Source: an uncultured Sutterella sp. (GTDB lineage: Bacteria > Pseudomonadota > Gammaproteobacteria > Burkholderiales > Burkholderiaceae_F). From it: 5,594 nucleotides of DNA. How positions within the stretch are numbered: position 1 is the stretch's first letter; the number at the start of each line of letters is the position of its first letter. The notes under the pieces are model-generated. The model saw only the letters and a program-made list of their open reading frames with translations, had not been told where the DNA came from and did no database searches. The DNA is taken from assembly GCA_905198475.1 (NCBI GenBank), contig CAJKCQ010000099.1, positions 1-5,594 of the forward strand. Direction: 5' to 3'. Positions 1-5,594 of the stretch are shown piece by piece. The position numbers were made by a program, and so were the translations under genes.

Positions 1-228
1 GGGCGCCGGCGCTCGCTGAGCGGGTTCGGGCGCAGCCGCCGTCTTCGCGGGCGGCGTCTGAAGGGCCTTCGCCGCCCCACCCGCGCGCTTCGCGCGGCGT
101 TCGGCGAGGCGCTTCTTCTCTTCGGCCTCGCGGGCCTCGGCCTCCTTGCGGCGCGTCTCGACGAGCGCCTGATCCACATCCGCCCGGACCTTCTGGAAGG
201 CCGCAAAAAGCGCGCGATTGTCGGTCAT
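1..228 (-). CDS. N-terminal fragment of an unrecognised protein with a charged helix and Ala/Pro-rich tail
   Basis: The 76 visible codons run from ATG (226-228 on the minus strand) to the window edge with no stop, so the gene is cut at its 3' end. The product begins MTDNRALFAAFQKVRADVDQ. Residues about 27-50 follow, a strongly charged Glu/Lys/Arg/Ala stretch (KEAEAREAEEKKRLAERRAK) that should form a helix or coiled coil, and from about residue 51 it becomes Ala/Pro/Gln-rich and probably disordered. No signal peptide or membrane segment is visible. A purine-rich AGAAGGA lies about 12-13 bases before this ATG, a slightly long spacing. An in-frame ATG 11 codons upstream (259-261) lacks a ribosome site and is less likely. 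I do not recognise the family. A basic N-terminal extension of an RNA- or DNA-binding protein is possible, but the visible part does not show it. Confidence 0.55.
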   Translation of the reverse strand, partial: MTDNRALFAAFQKVRADVDQALVETRRKEAEAREAEEKKRLAERRAKRAGGAAKALQTPPAKTAAAPEPAQRAPAP

Positions 229-547
229 GTTCTTGGTCGTTCCTTCTGGAATCTGTTCCATGCGGGCCGGGAAGGGGCTCAGCGGGAGGCGGAGCCGCCC
301 GGTCCGTTTGCTCCGCAACGGGAAGCGCAAAGCGGCGGCCCGCCGCAGCGCTCGGGACGAGCAGGACGCGGCGGGACGCGGAACCGGCCGGGAGAAAGAG
401 ACGGGACGCGTCCGCGCCCGGATGCCCGGCCGTGAGGGAGTTGGGAGTTTCACGCCCGCCGGCACCGCGGTGGGGCGAACGGGCGGGCCTGATGCTACAG
501 GATGCGCCGGGCGTGGTGCAATGACCGCTCCCCCATCGGAGGTGCTT
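229..547. other. GC-rich intergenic gap without a recognised gene
   Basis: This 319-base gap lies between the stop of the LysR gene and the start of the left-edge gene, both on the minus strand, so it should hold the end of one transcript and the promoter of the other. It contains a perfect 6-bp stem with a 3-base loop (332-337 with 341-346), a 10-base palindrome CACCGCGGTG (463-472), and a 7-bp inverted repeat GCCCGCC/GGCGGGC (454-460 with 482-488) enclosing that palindrome. None is followed by a T-run on the minus strand, so I do not call a Rho-independent terminator. I found no good -35/-10 pair. Frames stay open across parts of it, but only as expected from high GC. Confidence 0.5.
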
Positions 548-1534
548 CTAGGTGCGGAAGACCTCCTGTCGGTCGGGATGATCCGCGTCGGGCGGGAGAC
601 CGACGATCGGGGAGACCGCGGTCTCGAAGGAGGCGAAGAGCGCCTGCATCGCCCGCGCATGCCACTCGAGAAAGATCCGCACGCGCTTCATGTGCCAGGC
701 GTCGCGGTTGGTGGCGATGAAGCACTCCACGGGCGGGCGGAACCACCCTGGGAGCACCGGCACGAGCCGCCCCTCGATCAGGTCGTTTGTGATCTGCACG
801 AGCGGCATGTCGACCGCGATGCCCTGGCCGGCGAGCAGCGCCGCGCGGATGGCGAGGATGTCCGTGGAGCGCACCGCCTCGCCGAACGCCACGGGCTCGA
901 CCCGCCCGCCGCGGTGGAGGGTCTTGGTTTCGGGCCGCACGGGGCCGTTGTAGATGAAGCCTCTGTGGCCGCGCAGGTTTTCGGGCGAGACGGGCATGCC
1001 GCGGCGGCGCACGTACTCGGGCGAAGCGACGGGAAGGTAGACGTTCCGCCCCCGGCTCATGTAGACGAGCCCGGGCGTCGTGGGCTCACCCGTGAGCGTC
1101 GCCACCTCGCAGAGGCCCTTCTTGAGGTCGGCCTCCCGCAGGCCCGAGAGGATCTCAATCCGGATCCCGGGGTGCTCGGCCTCAAAGCGCGCGAGGAGCG
1201 CCGTGAGATGCGTCGAGGCGAAGCCCGGAGCGGAGGAAAGCCGTATCGAACCCTCGAGCGAGCGCGTCTCGTCCATGAGAGTCGTCATGAGCGAGTCGTG
1301 CGCACGCAGGATCGTCTCCATGCGCCGCAGAGCGAGGCGCCCCGCGTCGGTGAGCCTCAGCGGACGCGCGTTGTGACCGACGAGTTCGCAGCCGAGCGAC
1401 TTCTCCAGCCCTGCAATGGCCCTCGAGATGCTCGAAGGCGTCGTTTCGAGCGCCTCGGCCGCCGCAGTGAGCGTGCCCGTCCTCGCAAAGCAGATGAACT
1501 GCCGCCAGGCATGCAGATCGTCCGTCTGCGCCAT
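548..1534 (-). CDS. LysR-family transcriptional regulator, divergent from the lyase-dcuC operon
   Basis: The 328-residue product has the two-domain LysR layout. A winged helix-turn-helix covers about residues 8-66, with helix FARTGTLTAAAEAL and recognition helix TTPSSISRAIAGLEKSLG (31-48). A linker helix spans about 66-92. The periplasmic-binding-protein-like effector domain covers about 94-305, opening with EGSIRLSSAPGF and including the typical AGQGIAVDMP segment (225-234). The C-terminal tail of about 25 residues makes it slightly longer than the usual ~300. The start is supported by a strong GGAGG (1544-1548) nine bases upstream; another ATG at 1548-1550 is out of frame. The gene ends with TAG at 548-550. 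Known family behaviour is tetrameric binding in the divergent promoter, autorepression, and effector-dependent activation of the neighbour. The inferred target is the lyase-dcuC operon and the inferred effector a substrate or product of the lyase; the exact ligand cannot be read from the sequence. Confidence 0.93.
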   Translation of the reverse strand: MAQTDDLHAWRQFICFARTGTLTAAAEALETTPSSISRAIAGLEKSLGCELVGHNARPLRLTDAGRLALRRMETILRAHDSLMTTLMDETRSLEGSIRLSSAPGFASTHLTALLARFEAEHPGIRIEILSGLREADLKKGLCEVATLTGEPTTPGLVYMSRGRNVYLPVASPEYVRRRGMPVSPENLRGHRGFIYNGPVRPETKTLHRGGRVEPVAFGEAVRSTDILAIRAALLAGQGIAVDMPLVQITNDLIEGRLVPVLPGWFRPPVECFIATNRDAWHMKRVRIFLEWHARAMQALFASFETAVSPIVGLPPDADHPDRQEVFRT

Positions 1535-1630
1535 CGTCCTGCACCTCCATCAGACGGGCGGCCCCAACCGCCGCATCCTCAATTTTCGTCTGGCGCATTC
1601 TTAGGGGAAACCCTTGACCGGACGTCTCCC

Positions 1631-1638
1631 TTTGCGCC
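1631..1638. promoter_or_regulatory. Isolated upstream half-site TTTGCGCC
   Basis: This octamer matches 1691-1698 exactly and starts 60 bases upstream of it, nearer the LysR gene. It overlaps TGCGCCA (1633-1639), which is an inverted partner of TGGCGCA (1591-1597). It lacks the CGCAAA arm, so it is at best a weak or auxiliary site for the regulator, perhaps used in autoregulation. A short repeat of this size could also arise by chance in GC-rich DNA. Confidence 0.3.
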
Positions 1639-1690
1639 ACTTCATACCTCTGATTTTCCTACGCTTCCTGCGCCTTGGAAAGATCTTCAT

Positions 1691-1718
1691 TTTGCGCCGG
1701 ACGCAAAGAAGCTTTGCG
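1691..1718. promoter_or_regulatory. Candidate LysR operator: overlapping TTTGCG dyads
   Basis: TTTGCG (1691-1696), five bases, then CGCAAA (1702-1707) form a perfect interrupted dyad. T1693 and A1705 are paired across its centre with 11 bases between, matching the T-N11-A box of LysR-family binding sites. The right half is reused: CGCAAAG (1702-1708), three bases, CTTTGCG (1712-1718). The two TTTGCG copies start 22 bases apart, about two helical turns, so they lie on the same DNA face. That fits a high-affinity recognition site plus an adjacent activation half-site. The cluster lies 111 bases or more upstream of the lyase ATG. The alternative is a chance repeat or a transcript hairpin; its place between a LysR gene and its divergent neighbour favours an operator. 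Confidence 0.55.
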
Positions 1719-1828
1719 AATTACGGCGTTGCGGCGGCCGGGCGCCGGCACGAAACTCAACTTCATCCACCCTCCCCCTCCCGCACGGTCAGGCTGCGGG
1801 AAACCTTTTCACATTCAAAGAGGCGCAC

Positions 1829-3277
1829 ATGATTGAGCCCGAAGCAGCAACCCTCCTTCATGACGAGTTCTTCTGGATCTCGACCATCAACAAGGCGACC
1901 GTGGTGGTCGAATCGAAGAGCGGCCTCATCCCTGAGGCGCTCGCCCGTCTCGCCGCCCGCGGCATCGCCCGGGTCGAGGCGGACATGGCGCAGCCCGGCG
2001 CGAAGCGTCCGAGCTCCTACATCGCCTACGAGCCGCTCCTCATCGCCGCCACCTCGCCCGAGGTGACGGCGATCCACGCGGGCCGCTCGAGCCAGGACAT
2101 CCTCTCGAGCGCCCGCATCGCCATCCAGCGCGAACGCGCGCTCGCCTTCGCCGCCGCCTTCGACGCGGTGATCGGCAGGTTCCTCGACCTCGCGGACGCG
2201 CACCGCAACACGATCGTCCCCAACTACACGAACGGCGTCGCCGCGCAGCCCAACAGCTGGGCGCACGAACTTCTCGGCATCACGGCGGGGCTGCTGCGCG
2301 ACCGCGAGCGGTTGGCGCAGTACCTCGAGCGCTTCGACATGTGCTCGATGGGAGCGACGGTTCTGAACGGCACGGGCTGGCCCCTCAACCGCGACGGCAT
2401 GGCGAAGGCCCTCGGTTTCGCGCGCCCCGTGCGCAACGCCTTCGACGCGACCTGCATCGCCCCCGTCGACGTCTCGCTCGAATTCGCCTCGATCGTCGGG
2501 TCGGCCGCGATCCATGCGGGAAGCTTCCTGAACGAAGTGATGGTGCAGTACGCCGAGCCGCGTCCCTGGATTCTTCTCTCCGAAGGGGGCGACAACACGT
2601 ACGTGTCGTCCGCGATGCCGCAGAAGCGCAACCCGGGCCTCCTGAACAACTGCCGCGCGGACTGCTCGGACGTCGTCGCCGAAATGAACGCCGTCTTCCT
2701 GCGCGTGCACAACGTGGTGCCGGGCATGACCGACGGCAAGAGCACGGTGAAGAACGGCCGGATGTCCGCCGCCGCCACTTCGATGATGGAGCGGCTCCTC
2801 AAGGTCCTCAACGCCCTGCGCATCAATCCTGAGCGGGCGCTCGAGGAACTCAACAGCGACTGGACCGCCTCGCAGGAGATCGCCGACCGCCTGATGCGCG
2901 AGCACGGCCTTCCCTTCCGCATCGGGCACCACATGGCGAGCCGCATGGTCTCCTGGGCCCGGGCCAACAACGTCCTCCCGCTCAACTTCCCCTACGCCGA
3001 GATGCAGCGCATCTACCGCGAGGAGATCACGGAGGAGTTCCCGGAAGCCTCGCCCGAACTTCCGATGAGCGAGGCGGAGTTCCACGAAGCCCTGGATCCC
3101 CGCCGAATCGTCGAAGGCCGCCGCACGGCGGGGAGCGCCGCGCCCGCGGAGGTCTCGGCGATGCTCGCCGAGGACCGCGCCGCATTGAAGCGTTTTGAAG
3201 ACGCCGCCGACGCGCTGAGGGCGAGGGAGGCCGCCGCGCTCCTCGAGCTCAACCGGCACTTTGGCGCCTTCCTCTGA
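1829..3277 (+). CDS. Argininosuccinate-lyase-like enzyme of the fumarase/aspartase superfamily, substrate unknown
   Basis: The 482-residue protein belongs to the superfamily that eliminates fumarate from succinyl-type substrates. The three conserved regions are visible: HAGRSSQD (83-90), NYTNGVAAQPNSWAHELL (132-149), and the mobile signature loop SSAMPQKRNP (260-269) with its Ser pair, Lys266 and Asn268. The C-terminal FRIGHHMASRMVSWA (363-377) resembles the FRxAHxxxG segment of argininosuccinate lyases. It is cytoplasmic, with no signal peptide, and members are normally homotetramers. It departs from true argininosuccinate lyase in three ways: the early GGRF motif is absent, Asn135 sits where YTH gives a His, and Val259 replaces the signature-loop Gly. 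No arginine genes are nearby. A C-N lyase acting on an N-substituted aspartate, as EDDS lyase does, is a reasonable inference. AGAGG (1819-1823) precedes the ATG by five bases. The frame stays open far upstream, but homology begins here. Confidence 0.88.
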   Translation: MIEPEAATLLHDEFFWISTINKATVVVESKSGLIPEALARLAARGIARVEADMAQPGAKRPSSYIAYEPLLIAATSPEVTAIHAGRSSQDILSSARIAIQRERALAFAAAFDAVIGRFLDLADAHRNTIVPNYTNGVAAQPNSWAHELLGITAGLLRDRERLAQYLERFDMCSMGATVLNGTGWPLNRDGMAKALGFARPVRNAFDATCIAPVDVSLEFASIVGSAAIHAGSFLNEVMVQYAEPRPWILLSEGGDNTYVSSAMPQKRNPGLLNNCRADCSDVVAEMNAVFLRVHNVVPGMTDGKSTVKNGRMSAAATSMMERLLKVLNALRINPERALEELNSDWTASQEIADRLMREHGLPFRIGHHMASRMVSWARANNVLPLNFPYAEMQRIYREEITEEFPEASPELPMSEAEFHEALDPRRIVEGRRTAGSAAPAEVSAMLAEDRAALKRFEDAADALRAREAAALLELNRHFGAFL

Positions 3278-3324
3278 TTCCTCCCGCCTTCCCTATCTCA
3301 TTTCTTCATGGAGAGCTTTTCAAA

Positions 3325-4695
3325 ATGGCCTCTCTTCTTCCCTGGATTGCGGTGCTCGTCACCGCGGCTGCCGGTTGGGCGCTTCTGAAGCGCTACTCGA
3401 CCCACCTCACGCTCTTCTTTGCGGGCCTCGTGATCCTCGTGTGCGTCGCGCTCATGGGCGACGCCTCGTTTCTCCCGAAGGGCGTGAAGCCCTCGGGCTT
3501 CTGGCTCTTCGACATCTTCGCGACCTTGAAGAGCATCGCGACGAAGCAGAGCTCCGGAATCGGATTCCTGATCATGACCGCGGGCGGCTTCGCCGCCTAC
3601 ATGGACCGCATCGGCGCGGCGCGCGCCCTGGTGGACATTGCTGTGAAGCCCCTCGCGAAGCTGCGCGCGCCGTACCTCGTCCTCGCCGCGGGCTACATCG
3701 TGGGCCAGATCCTCGTGATAGTGATTCCGTCGGCCGCGGGCCTCGCGATGCTGCTCCTCGTGGCGCTCTTCCCGATCCTCAAGGCCGTGGGGACGTCGGC
3801 GGCCGCGGCCGCCGCCGTGATCGGCACGTCGGCCGGCATGACCTTCGCGCCCACCGCCGGCACGGCGAACCTCGCCGCCAAGGTCGCGAACCTCGACCCG
3901 ATCATCTACCTCGTGCAGTACCAGCTCCCGCTTGCCGTTCCGACGCTTCTCGTCTGCTGCGCCGCGCACTACTTCGTGCAACGCTGGTACGACGCGAAGA
4001 GGGACGACGTCTATTCGGACGCCGCTGAGGTGAAGGCCGCGGACGCTCCCGCCGCGCCGAAGTGGTACGCCGTCTTCCCGGTCCTTCCGATCGCGCTCCT
4101 CATCATCTTCTCGAAGCTCGTCGTCTCGAGCGTGAAGCTCGACACCGTCGCCGCGCTCTTCATGGTCTGGGCCCTCGTGGTCATGATTGAGATCATCCGC
4201 GTGCGCAACGTGAAGAAGATCTTCAAGGACGCGATGGCGATGTTCCAGGCAATGGGGAAGATGTTCGCCGGCATCGTGGCGCTCATCATCTGCGCTGAAT
4301 TCTTCGCGACGGGCCTGCAGACCTCGGGCCTCATCGACCTTCTGATCGGGTCCGCGCAGGGCGTCGGCGCCGGCATGGGCGTGATGACGGTGATCCTCAC
4401 GGCGATCGTCTCGGCGGTCACCTTCCTCACGGGCTCGGGCGTCGGCGCCTACTCGTCCTTCGCCTCCCTCGCGCCGGACGTCGCGGCGGGCCTCGGCGGC
4501 ACGGTCGAGGCGCTCGTGACGCCGATGCAGTTTGCGTCGGGCATGTTCCGCGCGATGAGTCCGGTGGCGGGCGTGATCATCGCGGTGGCGGGCGCCGCGG
4601 GCGTCTCCCCGATGGCGATCGTGCGCCGCACCTGGATCCCGATGGTGCTCGGCATGGTGACCACGCTCGTCGTCAACCTGATCCTCTTCGGGTAA
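3325..4695 (+). CDS. dcuC: DcuC-family anaerobic C4-dicarboxylate transporter
   Basis: The 456-residue protein is hydrophobic throughout and close to the ~460 residues of E. coli DcuC. Membrane segments can be placed roughly at 5-20, 28-44, 78-93, 115-135, 138-153, 160-178, 200-217, 248-268, 274-291, 311-330, 351-369, 411-427 and 437-454. A hydrophilic loop lies at about 218-246. Gly/Ala/Ser/Thr-rich motifs typical of the family are seen at GTSAGMTFAPTAGTANLAA (167-185) and FLTGSGVGAYSSFASLAP (367-384). Known DcuC proteins sit in the inner membrane and export succinate or exchange fumarate and succinate during anaerobic growth. The gene starts 47 bases after the lyase stop on the same strand, with GGAGAG (3310-3315) nine bases before the ATG, so the two are probably one operon. 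Here it may import the lyase substrate or carry away fumarate-derived succinate. The family call is firm and the precise substrate is inferred. Confidence 0.88.
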   Translation: MASLLPWIAVLVTAAAGWALLKRYSTHLTLFFAGLVILVCVALMGDASFLPKGVKPSGFWLFDIFATLKSIATKQSSGIGFLIMTAGGFAAYMDRIGAARALVDIAVKPLAKLRAPYLVLAAGYIVGQILVIVIPSAAGLAMLLLVALFPILKAVGTSAAAAAAVIGTSAGMTFAPTAGTANLAAKVANLDPIIYLVQYQLPLAVPTLLVCCAAHYFVQRWYDAKRDDVYSDAAEVKAADAPAAPKWYAVFPVLPIALLIIFSKLVVSSVKLDTVAALFMVWALVVMIEIIRVRNVKKIFKDAMAMFQAMGKMFAGIVALIICAEFFATGLQTSGLIDLLIGSAQGVGAGMGVMTVILTAIVSAVTFLTGSGVGAYSSFASLAPDVAAGLGGTVEALVTPMQFASGMFRAMSPVAGVIIAVAGAAGVSPMAIVRRTWIPMVLGMVTTLVVNLILFG

Positions 4696-4707
4696 TGCAG
4701 AAATCCG

Positions 4708-4766
4708 GCCACCTGAAGAGAAGACGCTCCTCACCACGCTCTTCCTCCTTCAGGCGGCTTTCTTCT
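4708..4766 (+). terminator. Probable terminator after dcuC, possibly bidirectional
   Basis: CCTGAAG (4712-4718) pairs with CTTCAGG (4748-4754). Beyond one A/C mismatch the stem continues with GCC (4708-4710) against GGC (4756-4758). On the plus strand a T-rich tract, TTTCTTCT (4759-4766), follows. The 29-base loop can fold further because GAAGAG (4715-4720) also matches CTCTTC (4739-4744). It begins 13 bases past the dcuC stop, between two convergent genes. Read on the minus strand, the same stem is followed by a weaker tail containing ATTTC. The long loop and mixed tail make it imperfect. Confidence 0.5.
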
Positions 4767-5594
4767 CAGCGGGAAGCTCCGCCGATGTAGGCCGTGCAGG
4801 CCTGCCGGAGCTTTTCCGCATAAGCCTTGTACGCCTCGGGATTCACGACGTTGCCGGCGTCGTCGCGCTCGATTTTGTTTTTGGCGGGACGATCCAAATA
4901 AACTCGGTTCAGCAGGTCGCCGAGCCCCTCAAATCGACGCTCATCATATTTGGTCACCAGGATGACGGGCGTTCCGAGCGCCAGGCAGGGAAGCGCCGCA
5001 TGAATTCTCGACGTGATGACGAGCCTGGCCTCGGCATAGGTCCGCAACAGATTCTCGGCGAGCCGGAAGCGCTCCTCGTGGCTCACGGCGAGCGGACACT
5101 CGTGGGTGGTGGTCGTAACGACGCCGTCGTCGTCGTAATGCCCGACGATTCTCCTTATCCTCAGCGCATTGAGCGCATCAGCAATGAATCTGTTCAGAGG
5201 GAATACTCGGCGTCGCCCGTCGGGAATGAAGTCCGCGAAGACGACGCCCCTGCGCTCCCCGGCATGCGTGAAGCGTCCGCGCTCGAGCGTCGTCGTCAGG
5301 CAGGACGAGAAGTAGCTTTCGACGCCGGCCTGGCGCAGGAACCTCCAGGTGCCGAGGTCTCTGCATCCGACGGGCGTCTCCCTTGACTGCGCCTTGAGCC
5401 GCGAGAGCAAATTCGGAAACTTCTGCGCGTCCTCAACGTTGTTGATGTGGAAGGCAACGTAGAGCGGACGGACCTCCGGGGGCGGAACGTGCCGTGAATC
5501 GGACAAATGGTACCAACCATTGGCGATCAACCTGCATCCGGGCAGGGCGAACGGGCAAGAATACTGGTACCTGAAGTTTACTTCAGCCAGCCTA
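4766..5594 (-). CDS. Polysaccharide pyruvyl transferase family protein, 5' end beyond the window
   Basis: About 275 codons are visible, ending with TGA at 4766-4768. The frame stays open to the right edge, so the start lies outside. The TTG at 5528-5530 is an unlikely start because it falls just before IANGWYH, an internal family motif, and the codons upstream continue sensibly (ending FALPGCR). Numbered from that TTG, the family features are AFHINNVED (26-34), PVGCRDLGTWRFLRQAG (53-69), SYFSSCLTTTL (72-82) and SRIHAALPCLALGTPVILV (174-192). Members transfer pyruvate from phosphoenolpyruvate onto sugars of exopolysaccharide, capsule or cell-wall glycans; the sugar acceptor here is unknown. 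A related glycan-modifying role cannot be excluded. GC in 4801-4980 is about 58% by hand count, against about 72% in 3781-3960 of dcuC. It is convergent with dcuC and not part of that operon. Confidence 0.85.
   Translation of the reverse strand, partial: RLAEVNFRYQYSCPFALPGCRLIANGWYHLSDSRHVPPPEVRPLYVAFHINNVEDAQKFPNLLSRLKAQSRETPVGCRDLGTWRFLRQAGVESYFSSCLTTTLERGRFTHAGERRGVVFADFIPDGRRRVFPLNRFIADALNALRIRRIVGHYDDDGVVTTTTHECPLAVSHEERFRLAENLLRTYAEARLVITSRIHAALPCLALGTPVILVTKYDERRFEGLGDLLNRVYLDRPAKNKIERDDAGNVVNPEAYKAYAEKLRQACTAYIGGASR

Larger units (their letters stand above)
1535..1828. promoter_or_regulatory. Divergent intergenic control region between the LysR gene and the lyase
   Basis: The 294 bases separate two divergent start codons and are visibly more AT-rich than the flanking genes, so they should hold both promoters and the regulator's operators. 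The notable content is a group of TTTGCG / CGCAAA half-sites (1631-1636, 1691-1696, 1702-1707, 1713-1718) and an inverted TGGCGCA (1591-1597) facing TGCGCCA (1633-1639). A TTGACC at 1614-1619 resembles a plus-strand -35 box but has no good -10 at normal spacing. AGGG-GAAA-CCCT (1603-1614) is a small hairpin of unknown meaning. I could not place a confident sigma-70 promoter for either gene, which is common for activator-dependent promoters. Confidence 0.6.

Noticed and set aside
1614..1646. A possible promoter with TTGACC and TTCATA.
   Set aside because: The spacing is 21 bases, well outside the usual 16-18, and the -10 match is weak.
218..1828. A plus-strand open frame of more than 500 codons that runs without a stop into the lyase frame, suggesting a 1019-residue fusion.
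   Set aside because: It is antisense to the well-supported LysR gene and crosses two intergenic regions. Its translation is Arg/Gly/Pro/His-rich with no domain, and lyase homology and a good ribosome site begin only at 1829. High GC explains the absence of stops.
1763..3259. A 498-codon minus-strand open frame opposite the lyase.
   Set aside because: Its translation is an Arg/His/Val/Gly-rich shadow without recognisable domains, whereas the plus-strand frame carries the superfamily motifs.
3298..4737. A 479-codon minus-strand open frame opposite dcuC.
   Set aside because: Its translation is extremely rich in His, Arg, Asp and Glu, the usual antisense image of a GC-rich membrane-protein gene. 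The plus strand encodes a clear transporter.
5571..5586. A perfect hairpin CTGAAG-TTTA-CTTCAG near the right edge.
   Set aside because: It lies within the coding frame of the pyruvyl transferase and has no adjacent T-run. A 6-bp stem is easily found by chance.
1..5594. CRISPR arrays, tRNA or rRNA genes, insertion sequences or phage genes.
   Set aside because: No regularly spaced repeats, cloverleaf-like segments, transposase motifs or terminal inverted repeats were seen on either strand.

Overview
The window is GC-rich DNA with long open frames on both strands and dense coding, typical of a high-GC proteobacterium. A LysR-type regulator sits divergent from a fumarase/aspartase-superfamily lyase and a DcuC-type anaerobic C4-dicarboxylate carrier. 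This would fit a fumarate- or succinate-handling, probably anaerobic or gut-associated betaproteobacterium (Sutterellaceae-like). That taxonomic guess is an inference from gene content and composition only; no rRNA or other marker gene is present.

Layout: (1) 1-228, minus strand: the N-terminal 76 codons of an unrecognised protein with a charged helix and an Ala/Pro-rich tail, cut by the window edge. (2) 229-547: GC-rich non-coding gap with several dyads but no convincing terminator. (3) 548-1534, minus strand: a complete LysR-family regulator. (4) 1535-1828: a 294-base divergent intergenic region that is more AT-rich than its flanks. It carries a clustered set of TTTGCG / CGCAAA half-sites, including one perfect T-N11-A dyad of the kind LysR proteins bind. 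(5) 1829-3277, plus strand: a 482-residue argininosuccinate-lyase-like enzyme. (6) 3325-4695, plus strand: a DcuC-family transporter. (7) 4696-4765: a short convergent gap with an inverted repeat and a T-rich tail, probably a terminator. (8) 4766-5594, minus strand: most of a polysaccharide pyruvyl transferase family protein whose start lies beyond the window.

The central unit (regulator, lyase, transporter) reads as a small inducible catabolic module. The regulator senses a small molecule and switches on the divergent lyase-dcuC operon. The lyase would eliminate fumarate from an N-substituted aspartate or similar C4 compound, and DcuC would move a C4-dicarboxylate (fumarate/succinate exchange or succinate export) across the inner membrane. 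The lyase is not a standard argininosuccinate lyase: it lacks the usual N-terminal GGRF element, carries Asn where the family normally has the His of the YTH motif, and has Val for Gly at the start of the signature loop. Its substrate is therefore open and is the most interesting question in the window. The pyruvyl transferase at the right end is compositionally different (lower GC) and probably belongs to a separate surface-polysaccharide locus.
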